Assembly: GCA_964552235.1 (NCBI GenBank)
Contig: CAZKGO010000008.1
Location: 27,950 to 91,949 of the forward strand
Direction of reading: 5' to 3'
Source of the DNA: CAVTHK01 sp964552235
GTDB lineage: Bacteria > Spirochaetota > Spirochaetia > SZUA-6 > CAVTHK01
Length of the DNA stretch: 64,000 nucleotides
Each line of letters starts with the position of its first letter. The stretch's first letter is position 1. Shown here piece after piece: positions 48,909 to 57,700 of this stretch. The position numbers were made by a program, and so were the translations under genes. The notes beneath the pieces were generated by a model, which did no database searches, was not told where the DNA came from, and saw nothing but the letters and a program-made list of their open reading frames with translations.

Positions 48909-49359
48909 CTACGGCATCGCCTTCCGCCACAGCTCGCCGATGCGATCCAGAGAAGCGGCCGAGTCCCCCAGCGGCGAGTACTCGTACCCCACAGTGCCGC
49001 CGTAGCCGCGGTTGCGGACGCGGCGCAGCAGCGCCTGCCAGTCGACCAGCCGCGTGCCCGGCTCGTGTCGTCCGGGAACGTCGGCGACATGGAAGCGGTG
49101 CAGGCCGCACGAAACCTTCAGCCTCGGGTGCCCGATCTCCCGCACCAGGGCGGCGGCGGTGGCCAGGTCGCTCAGGAAGTACCGGGGATGGTCGAAGCGG
49201 GTGTTGAGAGGCTCGAGCAGGCGCTTGACGTCCGCCGGAGTCGCTTCGACGGCGCCGAGCAGCCCCGTCGCGCAGGTTCGCGTACTTCTGCTGCGCGTTC
49301 AGCCCGGCGCAGGCGTCGGCCGCCCTCCCCCCCTCGGCGAGCTCGTTGGACAGCAACAT
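48909..49359 (-). pseudogene. Decayed hydroxypyruvate-isomerase-like gene
   Basis: The minus strand carries parts of a TIM-barrel hydroxypyruvate isomerase (Hyi family). The frame ending at 48909 is in-frame from about 49300 and reads LLGAVEATPADVKRLLEPLNTRFDHPRYFL, then HRFHVADVPGRHEPGTRLVDWQ and YGGTVGYEYSPLGDS, which match the active-site and C-terminal blocks of Hyi. Upstream of that, coding likeness switches to another frame (KYANLRDG), a TGA is in the way, about 25 residues are missing in the middle, and the N-terminal third is absent. Taken together this is a remnant. It lies beside topA and the biotin operon without a functional link. Confidence 0.75.
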
Positions 49360-49399
49360 GAAGGGGCGGCAGCGGCCCGGACGACGGCGGCGCTGCGGA

Positions 49400-49428
49400 T
49401 TGACAGCGCGGGAGCCCTTTGTTAACGT
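49400..49428 (+). promoter_or_regulatory. Promoter for the biotin operon
   Basis: A perfect -35 TTGACA (49400-49405), a 17-base spacer and TAACGT (49423-49428), three of six -10 matches. The -10 overlaps the BirA-type operator at 49419-49450. Transcription would begin within about ten bases of the birA ATG, so the message has almost no leader. Confidence 0.6.
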
Positions 49429-49450
49429 ACGCCGGAAGTAATGTTAACCA
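49419..49450 (+). promoter_or_regulatory. BirA-type operator over the birA start
   Basis: TTGTTAAC (49419-49426) and GTTAACCA (49443-49450) form an inverted repeat with 16 bases between the 8-base arms; seven of eight positions pair. This is the TTGT.AAC-spacer-GTT.ACA form of BirA sites known from several bacteria. The right arm covers the birA ATG (49441) and the left arm covers the -10 box. Binding by biotinylated BirA would block the promoter, giving biotin-dependent feedback. Confidence 0.75.
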
Positions 49451-50388
49451 CGACGAGCGGAACCCGGACGCGTCTGCTGCAGCGGCTGCGGCGGACGCCT
49501 CGCAGCCTTTCCGGCGAGCGGCTCGCGGCGTGCCTGGGCGTCAGCCGCGTGGCTGTGTGGCGTCACGTGCGGGCGCTGCAGGCCCTCGGCTACCCCATCG
49601 ACGCCGGCAGGCAGGGCTACCGCCTGCGCGCCGGCGCCGACCTGCTGCTGCCCTGGGAGTTCCCCCGCCTCTCTCGCCGTCTGGCTTGGTCGGCCGAGAC
49701 CGCCTCGACGATGGACGACGCGCGCCGCCTGGCCGAGAGGGGCCGCGCAGGTCGGACCGTGGTGGTGGCCGACAGGCAGAGCCGGGGGCGAGGCCGCAAC
49801 GGGCGGGCCTGGAGCTCGGCGGACGGCGGGTTGTACGCCACCTACCTGCGGAGCGAACCGGTCTCGGCCGCGCTGCTGCCCCGCGTGGGCCTGGCCGCGG
49901 CCCTGGCAGTGGCGACGAGCCTCCGGCGGCTCTACGGGCTGCGCGCGTCGCTGGAGTGGCCCAACGATGTGCTCCTGGAGGGCCGCAAGCTCGCCGGCGT
50001 GCTCGTCGAGTCGAGCATCCGCGCCGACCGCCTGGTCTGGTACGCGGTCGGCGTCGGCATCAATGTGAAGGGCCGCCCCCCTGTCAGGGCAGCGGTGTCC
50101 CTCGAGCAGGCCCTGGGGCGCCCCGTGCGCCGCGCCGAGGTGCTCGACGCGCTGTCCGGGGAGATGGACCGCAGGCTCGATCGCCTGGCGGCCTCCTCGC
50201 TCGCAGCCGAGTGGCGCTCCCGCAGCAACCAGGCCGGCCGCATGGTCGAGGTCGCGACGCCTCTGGGCCGCATCCGCGGGGTCGCAGCCGGCATCGACCG
50301 CTGGGGAGCGCTGGTGCTCCGGCTGCCGGGCGGCAGGCTCGCGCACGTGCCTCCAGCCGCATGCCTGCGCTCGAAGACGGTGAATTGA
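49441..50388 (+). CDS. birA: Bifunctional biotin-protein ligase / biotin operon repressor BirA
   Basis: A 315-residue class II BirA. The N-terminal winged helix-turn-helix (ERLAACLGVSRVAVWRHVRAL) binds DNA, and the catalytic domain has RGRGRNGRAWSS, SLEWPNDVLLEGRKLAGVLVE and AVGVGINV. It loads biotin on carboxyl-carrier proteins and, as biotinoyl-AMP form, represses. The operator over its start argues for autoregulation. ATG 49441 is the only start near the operator with GGAAG upstream. bioY starts on the base after the stop. Confidence 0.95.
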   Translation: MLTTTSGTRTRLLQRLRRTPRSLSGERLAACLGVSRVAVWRHVRALQALGYPIDAGRQGYRLRAGADLLLPWEFPRLSRRLAWSAETASTMDDARRLAERGRAGRTVVVADRQSRGRGRNGRAWSSADGGLYATYLRSEPVSAALLPRVGLAAALAVATSLRRLYGLRASLEWPNDVLLEGRKLAGVLVESSIRADRLVWYAVGVGINVKGRPPVRAAVSLEQALGRPVRRAEVLDALSGEMDRRLDRLAASSLAAEWRSRSNQAGRMVEVATPLGRIRGVAAGIDRWGALVLRLPGGRLAHVPPAACLRSKTVN

Positions 50389-50925
50389 GTGGAACGGGAG
50401 CGACTGCGAAGCACGGTGCTCGCCTCGTTGATGGCCGCCCTCATGGCCTTGGGAGCCTACGCGGCCATCCCGGTGGGTCCCGTGCCGATCGTCCTGCAGA
50501 ACTTCTTCGTGCTGCTGTCCGGGCTGCTGCTCGGGCCGTCGTGGGGCCTCGCCTCGGTGCTGGTCTACCTGCTGCTGGGCCTCTTCGGGCTGCCGGTCTT
50601 GGCCGGAGGCGGCGGCGGGTTCGCCCATTTCGCGGGGCCTACCGGAGGCTACCTTGTCGGCTACATCCCGGCGGTCGTGGTCGTGGGTCGCCTGTCCCGG
50701 CCGGCCCGCTCGACCGTCGCCCTTGCCGGGGCGGCCGCTGCCGGCGCCGCCGTCGTGTACCTCGTCGGCGTTCCGTGGCTGGCGTTCGCGGCGCGTCTTT
50801 CGCCCGCCCGCGCGGTGCTCCTGGGTCTCCTTCCCTTCGTGCCGGGCGATGGGCTCAAGGTCGCCGCGGCAGCGGCAGCCGCCCGATGGGCGCGCCCCCT
50901 GGTCGCGGAATGGGAGCAGCGGTGA
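50389..50925 (+). CDS. bioY: Biotin transporter substrate-binding component BioY
   Basis: A 178-residue integral membrane S-component of the ECF biotin transporter with about six helices. The family text is LGAYAAIPVGPVPIVLQNFFVLLSGLLLGPSWG and GPTGGYLVGYIPAV. GTG 50389 begins right after the birA stop. It is followed by the ATPase and T-component, so this is a complete bioYMN-type group. It works with the two next genes in the membrane. Confidence 0.95.
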   Translation: MERERLRSTVLASLMAALMALGAYAAIPVGPVPIVLQNFFVLLSGLLLGPSWGLASVLVYLLLGLFGLPVLAGGGGGFAHFAGPTGGYLVGYIPAVVVVGRLSRPARSTVALAGAAAAGAAVVYLVGVPWLAFAARLSPARAVLLGLLPFVPGDGLKVAAAAAAARWARPLVAEWEQR

Positions 50926-51665
50926 GCCTGATCGAGCTGCGTGCCGTGTCCCACCGCTTCCGTGACGGCACTCTCGGTCTCGACTCGGTGAGCCTCGCCA
51001 TCGGCAGGGGGGAGTTCGTCCTGGTGGCCGGCAGCAACGGCTCGGGCAAGACCGTGCTCGTTCGCCACATGAACGGCCTGATGTCGGCGACATCGGGCCA
51101 GGTGCTCGTCGATGGCGTTCCCGTGGCCAGGGACCGCGGCCGGGCGCGGCGCCTGGTGGGCATGGTCTTTCAGGATGCCGAGGCGCAGATCGTGGGAGAG
51201 ACCGTGTTCGAGGATGCGGCCTTCGGTCCACGCAACCTCGGCCTCGACGAGGCGCAGGTGCGCGATCGCGTCCTGCGCGAGCTCGAGCGCATGGGCCTCG
51301 CCCATCGGGCGGCGAGCCCGGCCCATGTCCTCTCGGGAGGGGAAAAGCGGAGGTTGTCGATCGCCTCCGTGCTCACGATGGAACCCGAAGCGCTGGTCCT
51401 CGACGAACCGCTGGAAGCGCTGGACTATCCGGGCGCGGTGGCGGTTCTGGAAGCCCTCGCCCGCCTGCACGCCGAGGGACGAACCCTCGTCGTGGTGACC
51501 CACAACCTCGGCCAGATCGCCGCCCACGCCACGCGCCTGCTGCTCATGGAGCGGGGCCGCGTGGCCCGCGACGGCAGCCCTGCGGCGTTGCTGCCCGACG
51601 TCGAGTCCTACGGCGTGCGCCGACCGCCGCGGGGCGATCCGCTTACGTGGCTCTCCGATGGCTGA
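50922..51665 (+). CDS. bioM: ECF biotin transporter ATPase BioM
   Basis: A 247-residue ABC ATPase. Walker A is GSNGSGKT (37-44), the Q-loop is VFQDAEAQIVGETV with the ECF hallmark, the signature is LSGGEKRRL and Walker B is ALVLDEPLEALD. The GTG at 50922 overlaps the bioY stop with GGGAG upstream; an in-frame ATG at 50910 would overlap it more. It is the single ATPase of a dedicated (group I) ECF transporter with bioY and bioN. Confidence 0.93.
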   Translation: MSLIELRAVSHRFRDGTLGLDSVSLAIGRGEFVLVAGSNGSGKTVLVRHMNGLMSATSGQVLVDGVPVARDRGRARRLVGMVFQDAEAQIVGETVFEDAAFGPRNLGLDEAQVRDRVLRELERMGLAHRAASPAHVLSGGEKRRLSIASVLTMEPEALVLDEPLEALDYPGAVAVLEALARLHAEGRTLVVVTHNLGQIAAHATRLLLMERGRVARDGSPAALLPDVESYGVRRPPRGDPLTWLSDG

Positions 51666-52413
51666 GTCGCCGCTGCCCGGCTGCCGTCCGGGGCGCTCGG
51701 CGGTCCATCGCCTCGATCCGCGGCTGAAGCTGGCGCTCGCCGTGCTGGCGACCGCGGCCGCGGCTGCAGCCGGCCCGGCCGGTCTGCTCGCTCTGCTGGC
51801 GCTCGCTGCAGCGGCGCACGGCGTCGCCGGCCTGGCCCCTGGCCGGGGGACGGTGCGGGCGCTGCTGCCGCTGGCCGCGCTCATCGTCGCGTCGCGCGGG
51901 CTCACCGTGCCCGGCGGATCGCGCTGGCTGCTGTTTTCCCTGGCGGGGCTCCGCCTCGGAGTCGTCTACGCCCTGCGGCTGCTCGTGATGGCTCTCGCAG
52001 GCTCCCTGTTCGTGTCCTCGACCACGGCCACGGCCCTCCGGGCAGCCGTCGCCTGGATTCTGCGCCCCCTGCCCCGCGGCCGCGGCGCGCGGGCAGCGAT
52101 GATGGCGGGCCTGACGCTCGCCTCGCTGCCCCTGCTCGCCCGCGAGCTGGAGCAGATCCGCCTGGCCCGGGTCGCACGCCTGGCCGACAGGCACCCGTCG
52201 TTGCGCGAGCGGATCCTTTCGTTCGCGCGGCCGCTCCTGCGAAAGACGCTGCTGCGGGCAGACACGCTGGCAGCGGCCATGGAAGCGCGCTGCTGGTCGG
52301 AAACAGCGGCCCCCGCGCGCCTTCCCGGCCTGCGTCCCTGGGAGTGGGCTGCGTCGGCGGCCGCGGCCGCGGCCCTGGCCGCAGCCCTCGCCCTCGGCAG
52401 CCTCCGGCTCTAG
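51658..52413 (+). CDS. bioN: ECF biotin transporter transmembrane component BioN
   Basis: A 251-residue T-component with four to five hydrophobic helices. It starts LDPRLKLALAV and carries coupling-helix-like text ELEQIRLARVARL and ALAAAMEARC. It overlaps bioM by 8 bases. The final CTAG is shared with the stop of the convergent kinase gene. The operon is birA-bioY-bioM-bioN; no biotin-synthesis gene is in the window, so uptake seems central (inference). Confidence 0.9.
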   Translation: MAESPLPGCRPGRSAVHRLDPRLKLALAVLATAAAAAAGPAGLLALLALAAAAHGVAGLAPGRGTVRALLPLAALIVASRGLTVPGGSRWLLFSLAGLRLGVVYALRLLVMALAGSLFVSSTTATALRAAVAWILRPLPRGRGARAAMMAGLTLASLPLLARELEQIRLARVARLADRHPSLRERILSFARPLLRKTLLRADTLAAAMEARCWSETAAPARLPGLRPWEWAASAAAAAALAAALALGSLRL

Positions 52414-53681
52414 ACGCGCAGCAGCCGTAGCGCGTTCTCGATCACCTGCTCGCTGCCGAATCCCCCGGCCTTGGTGACCAGCGGCAGGCCGTCCCACGGG
52501 CCGCCGATGGCGAGGCCCACGGGAACAAACGGCTCCGCTTCGGCCACGATCCGCAGCCCCGCACAACCGATCGCGCGGCAGGCGCCCAGGGCCGTGTCGC
52601 CCCCGAACAGGAGCAGGCCGCAGGGACGGGTCTGGGCGAGCAGGCGGCTGAGCAGCAGCCCGAGGGCATGCTGCACGCGCCCGCTTTCGGCGAGCATGGC
52701 CCGCGCGTCGCCCCCGTGGGCCCGCAGGATCTCCGCCTTGCCGGCGCCGGCCGCGTCAACGGCCACGTTCCTCCCCGCCCGCAGGGCCGCGGCTGCGAGG
52801 TCCGCCACGCGGCCCGCCTCGGCCTCGCGCGCCCGCCGATCGGCCAGGCGGCCGTCCAGGGCCAGGGCGGCGACGCGGCCGTCGGCGGCGGCGCGGGCGA
52901 GCTGGGCCTTGGACACGCGCGAGGGCGATCCCGAGAGCACGAGCAGCGGGGCGCGGCCCGCCGGCGGCCGGGCATCAGAGGCCGCGCCTGCACCCAGGAG
53001 CGGCCGCAGCTGATCGAAGAGGCCGGCCGAGCCGCAGGCGAGAAGCGCCTCCTGCTCGAAGACGGCCCGCGCGATCAGGGCGAGGTCGGCCTCGGTTTCG
53101 GCATCGACCACCACGATGCGGGTGCCCGCTTGCTGGAGGCTGCGCAGAGCCGCCTCGAGGCCGCCTCCGCGCACGGCGTCGAGACTCACCAGCGCAGCCC
53201 GGTGCCGCGACTGGCGGCCGATGAGGGCGGCGACCCTCGAGTCCGCAAGCGGCGAAAGGGGATCGGCCGCAAACTCGGTCTGGGAGAGCGGAACGCCGTC
53301 GACGTAGACGGTCCCGCCGCGCGTCGTTCGCCCGTTGTACGGCAGGGCCGGCGCCACCACGATGGCCGCCGCGTCGCCAGCCTCCAGGACCGCGTCCAGC
53401 TCGGCACCGAGGTTGCCCCGCAGCGTCGAGTCGATCTTCTTGTACAGGAGCCTGATCCCGGCGCGGCGCAGCGCCGAGAGCGCGGCACCGACGCGGGCGG
53501 CGGCCTCGCCCGCCGCTTCGTTGCGGCTCTCCGTGTCCAGCACGACGATGTCGAGACCGCCGGCGACCTCGCGAAGCCGCCCCGCTTCGAGGCACACGCC
53601 GATGCGCAGCCCGGCGGAGAGCGCGCGCACCCCAGCGTCCATGGCCCCCGTGAGGTCGTCGGCAAGCATTCCGCAGCGCAT
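52410..53681 (-). CDS. Four-carbon acid sugar kinase (DUF1537)
   Basis: A 423-residue kinase of the DUF1537 family (OtnK/DtnK type), which phosphorylates C4 sugar acids. Features are GMLADDLTGAMDAG at the N-terminus, KKIDSTLRGN, PYNGRTTRGGTVYVDG and the C-terminal ATP-binding GGDTALG and VTKAGGFG. ATG 53681 is chosen over a GTG at 53690. Partners such as the 4-hydroxythreonine-4-phosphate dehydrogenase-like PdxA2 or the OtnC aldolase are absent here, so the pathway is incomplete in this window. It converges with bioN (CTAG). Confidence 0.9.
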   Translation of the reverse strand: MRCGMLADDLTGAMDAGVRALSAGLRIGVCLEAGRLREVAGGLDIVVLDTESRNEAAGEAAARVGAALSALRRAGIRLLYKKIDSTLRGNLGAELDAVLEAGDAAAIVVAPALPYNGRTTRGGTVYVDGVPLSQTEFAADPLSPLADSRVAALIGRQSRHRAALVSLDAVRGGGLEAALRSLQQAGTRIVVVDAETEADLALIARAVFEQEALLACGSAGLFDQLRPLLGAGAASDARPPAGRAPLLVLSGSPSRVSKAQLARAAADGRVAALALDGRLADRRAREAEAGRVADLAAAALRAGRNVAVDAAGAGKAEILRAHGGDARAMLAESGRVQHALGLLLSRLLAQTRPCGLLLFGGDTALGACRAIGCAGLRIVAEAEPFVPVGLAIGGPWDGLPLVTKAGGFGSEQVIENALRLLRV

Positions 53682-53770
53682 CCGTACCACCGCGCTTGAG
53701 TCTACCCGCGGCCGCGGCCCCGCACAACCGCGGGGCGCCGCTTGCGCGGGCGCCTGCGCGGGTGTACACC

Positions 53771-54697
53771 ATGTCGCTGATGGACGCCTTCTTCGTGGTG
53801 AACCCGGCCTCCGGCGCCGGTCGAACCGCCCGCCTGTGGAAGACGCTGGGCCGCGGCCTTCGTTTTTCCTTGACGCGCGGGCCCGGACATGCCACGGAGC
53901 TCACCGCCGACGCGCTGGAGCAGGGGGCGGGGCTGGTGGTGGCCGTCGGAGGCGACGGCACCCTCAACGAGGCTCTCAACGGGTTCTTCACAAACGGCCG
54001 GCCCCGCAGGCCCGGCAGCGCCCTTTCCATGCTGCCCTGCGGCACCGGGGGCGACCTGGCGCGGACGCTCGGCATCGCGGGCCAGCCAGTGGACCGCCTG
54101 CTGGCGGGCCTCAAGGACGGCGCGCTTCAGCACCTCGATTGCGGAATCGCGCGCTTCAGCGGGCCGAACGGGGCGGTCGAGCGCCGCTTTCTCAACGTGG
54201 CCAGCGTCGGCTTCTCGGCGGTGATCGTCCAGAAGGTCAACAGGAAGTCGAAGCTGTTCGGCGGCAAGCTCGCGTTCCTCACGGCGGTCTTCAGGAGCCT
54301 TGCCTCCCTGCGCAACGAGCGGATGTCGATCGACGTCGACGGCGAGGCGCTGTATGAGGGCGCCGTGCTGCTGGCGGCTGTGGCCAACGGACGATTCTTC
54401 GGCGGCAGCATGATGATCGCTCCCGACGCCCGGCCGGCCGACGCTCTCTTCGACGTCGTCGTGGTGGGCGCCCTGTCCCCGCCCGAGGTCGTGCGCCATG
54501 TGGGCAGGCTCTACTCGGGCCGCCACCTGCTGCTGCCGCAGGTGCGGGTCAGGCGCGGGCGCCTGGTCACGATCCGGTGCGCGACTCCGGTGCCGCTGGA
54601 GATGGACGGCGAGCAGCCGGGCGCCCTCGACGCCAGCTTCGAGCTGCACGAGGCGGCCGTGCCCTTTGTGGTGCCGCAGGCGGTCCCGGCCCGTTGA
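53771..54697 (+). CDS. Diacylglycerol/lipid kinase family protein
   Basis: A 308-residue kinase of the DAGK catalytic family. The nucleotide-binding motif is GGDGTLNEALNG, followed by LPCGTGGDLARTLG, and the C-terminal beta domain has the EMDGEQ motif. It would phosphorylate diacylglycerol or a related lipid; sphingosine- or undecaprenol-type substrates are possible. ATG 53771 is chosen with an ATG at 53780 as alternative. The upstream frame is a shadow. The large exported protein follows 32 bases downstream. Confidence 0.87.
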   Translation: MSLMDAFFVVNPASGAGRTARLWKTLGRGLRFSLTRGPGHATELTADALEQGAGLVVAVGGDGTLNEALNGFFTNGRPRRPGSALSMLPCGTGGDLARTLGIAGQPVDRLLAGLKDGALQHLDCGIARFSGPNGAVERRFLNVASVGFSAVIVQKVNRKSKLFGGKLAFLTAVFRSLASLRNERMSIDVDGEALYEGAVLLAAVANGRFFGGSMMIAPDARPADALFDVVVVGALSPPEVVRHVGRLYSGRHLLLPQVRVRRGRLVTIRCATPVPLEMDGEQPGALDASFELHEAAVPFVVPQAVPAR

Positions 54698-54729
54698 ACA
54701 AAGCCCGTTCCGGCGATACCCTTTCGCCC

Positions 54730-57700
54730 ATGAACAAGGTGCCGCTGCTGCTGGCGAGCCTCCTCCTGGGCCTCGCGCCGCCTGTTGCCGCTCAGTGGGA
54801 GCCGCCGCCGGGAGCCGTGGGGATCGACGCGTTCGCCTCCCCGGTGCTTCTCGGGGGCGCCGGCGACCCGGCGACGTTCGAGCCGCCGGCCAGCGATGCG
54901 CTGAACCCCGCCGGCTCGGGGGCGGCCCAGCGCACCACGCTCGATTTTTCCTACGTCGCCCTCGCGGGCGTGGGCGAGGAGTCGGGCCTCGGCGGCAGCG
55001 CGCTCAACGCCGGGATCACCCGGCCGACGCGGGTCGGCGTCTTCGGTGCGGGCCTGAGCTTCCGATCGGCCTCCTTCGACAGCGTCGATTGGGGCTCGCT
55101 GGTGTCGCTCAACCTGTCGTTCGCCAAGGACCTGTTTCCCAACCTCCTTGTGGGTGCAGGCCTCAGCGCCGTCTACGGGAGCCAGGAGGAAACCGACTGG
55201 GGCCTGGGTCTCGATGTCGGCTTCGTTCATCTGGCGGGCGATGCCGGCCTGCTTCGGGACCTGCGGTGGGGCGCCGCCGTGCGCGACATCGGCAAGGGGT
55301 ATGCCCCCGACCCGGACCGGGACCCGTTCCCGGCGCCGTTCACCCCTGCCGTGGGCGCCCGGGCCGTGATCGCGGGCAACGAGTCCTTCGCCCTCGGCCT
55401 GGCAGCCGACCTGAGCGCTCCGAGCTTTGCCCACCTCGCCTTTGCCGCGGGCGCCGAGGCCGCGATCCGCGACACCGTGTTCCTGCGCGCGAGCTATCTG
55501 TTCGACGCGGCCGAGGCGTTCGGCGACCTGCCCCAGGCTTCGCTGCCGTTCTCGTTCGGAGCCACGGTGCGCATCAAGACCGCAGCCAGGGAGAGCGCCG
55601 ACTTGGCCGACGCGGCCGCGCGCAACTGGAACCGCAGCGAGGTGCGGATCAACCTGAGCGCAACGCCCATGCCCGGCGACGTGTGGGCGTTCGGCGTAGG
55701 CGTCAACGTCCCTCTGGGGGTGGTGGACCGGGATCCTCCGCGGATCAGCCTCGGCGCCGAGCCGCAGGTGTGGATCTCGCCGAACCAGGACGGAGTCCAG
55801 GACGACTTTGTCACCTCGCTGTCGATCGAAGACGAGCGTTACGTCAAGGGCTACCGGTTCGTGATCGCCGACCCGTCGGGCCGGGCGATCCGCACGATCC
55901 TGAACAAGGACGACCGGCCTGAAAACGTCACCTTCAAGAACGTCCTGGACCGGCTGCGCTGCGTCAAGAGCGGCATCGCCGTGCCCGAGACCCTTCGCTG
56001 GGACGGGCTGTCCGATCAGGCCGAGCCGGTCGGCGACGGAGCCTACTCCTGGCACGTCGAGGCCTGGGACGACAACGGCAACGCGGCCCGCAGCGACGCG
56101 CGCACGATCGTGGTCGACAACACGCCGCCGACCGTCGAGGTTTCGGCGCCCTACCTCGTCTTCTCGCCCAACGGCGACGGCAACAAGGACGCGCTGCCGG
56201 TCCGGCAGAGCGGCTCGGTCGAGGATCTCTGGACCGGGACCGTGGGCGCGCCGTCGGGATCGGCGGTGGCGAGCATGTCCTGGAAGCAGAGCGCGCCGCA
56301 GCCGTTTCAGTGGGACGGTCGCGACGACGCTGCGGTTCTGGTGCCGGACGGCGTCTACCGCTACAGGGTCGAGGCCACAGACCGCGCCGGCAACCGCGGC
56401 TCGGCCGATCTGCCGAACATCATCGTCAACACCCAGGCGACGCCGGTCACGCTCTCTGTGGACCGGGCGTTCTTTTCGCCCAACGGCGACGGCGTCCGCG
56501 ACACGGTCGAGCTGGTCCCCCTCGTGCCCGTGGAAAGCGGCATCGAGCGCTGGACCCTGACCATCGAGGACTCCACGGGCAGGGCGCGGCGCGCCTATGC
56601 GGGCGAGAGGTCGGCGCCGACGACAACACGGTTCGACGGCCGCGATTCCTCGGGCAGGGTGCTGCCCGAGGGCACCTACCGCGCAGTCCTCGAGGTGCGC
56701 TACGTCAACGGCAACCGCCCTGTCGCCGCGTCGCCCACCTTTGTCATCGACCTCACGCCGCCGTCGGTGTCGGTGAGGGCCGACCTCGCGGTCTTCTCGC
56801 CCAACGGCGACGGCAACAAGGACACCGTCACGATCTACCAGGAGACCAGCGAAGAGGTCGGGTGGGCCGGCACCGTCCGCGACGAGCTGGGACGGGTCGT
56901 GGCGAGCTTCTTCTGGAGGGGCCGGGCCGACACTCCGGCGACCTGGGACGGCCGCGGCGACGACGGCCGCCTGCTCGCCGACGGCCTCTACACCTACGTC
57001 CTGCAGACCAGCGACCGCGCCGGCAACGCGGCCGAGTCGATGCCTCTGCGCATCCGCCTCGACACCGAGGAAACGCCGGTGATCGTTTCCGCCGACCTGG
57101 CGGCCTTCTCGCCCAACGGCGACGGCAGCAAGGACCGCAATGCGATCGTTCCGCAGCTGCGCCGCACCACCGACATCGACTCCTACGAGCTGCGGATCCT
57201 CGACTCCTCAGGCCGCACGGTTCGCACCGTCACGGGCAGGACCCCCGTGCGCTTCGACTGGGACGGCCGCACCGACTCGGGGGCTCGCGCTGTGGACGGC
57301 TCCTACGCCGCCGAGCTCTCGGTGCTGTACAGCAACGGCAACCGCCCGAAGGCGCGCAGCGCACCGTTCGTGATCGACACGGCCTTCCCCCAGATCGAGC
57401 TCGCGGCCGACCGGCTGCTGTTCTCGCCCGACGGCGATGGACGCGCGGACGCGGTGCGCATCAGCCAGAAGTCCAGCACCGAGACCCTGTGGGAGGGCGA
57501 GATCCGCCGGGCGAACCGGGAGCCGGTGCGCAGCTTGTTCTGGAAGGGCGCAGCCGCAGACCTGGTGTGGGACGGCACGGACGAGCACGGCAACGTGGTG
57601 CCCGATGGAACCTACTCCTACGCGGCCCGCGCCGTGGACCAGGCCGGAAACAGGATCGAGCGCAGGATCGACGGGATCGTGGTCGACGCCCGCCAGACGC

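Noticed and set aside
54694..54722. Promoter TTGAAC-N17-TACCCT before the giant OmpA-domain gene
   Set aside because: Both boxes are weak and the start codon is only about 8 bases downstream, so I could not support it.
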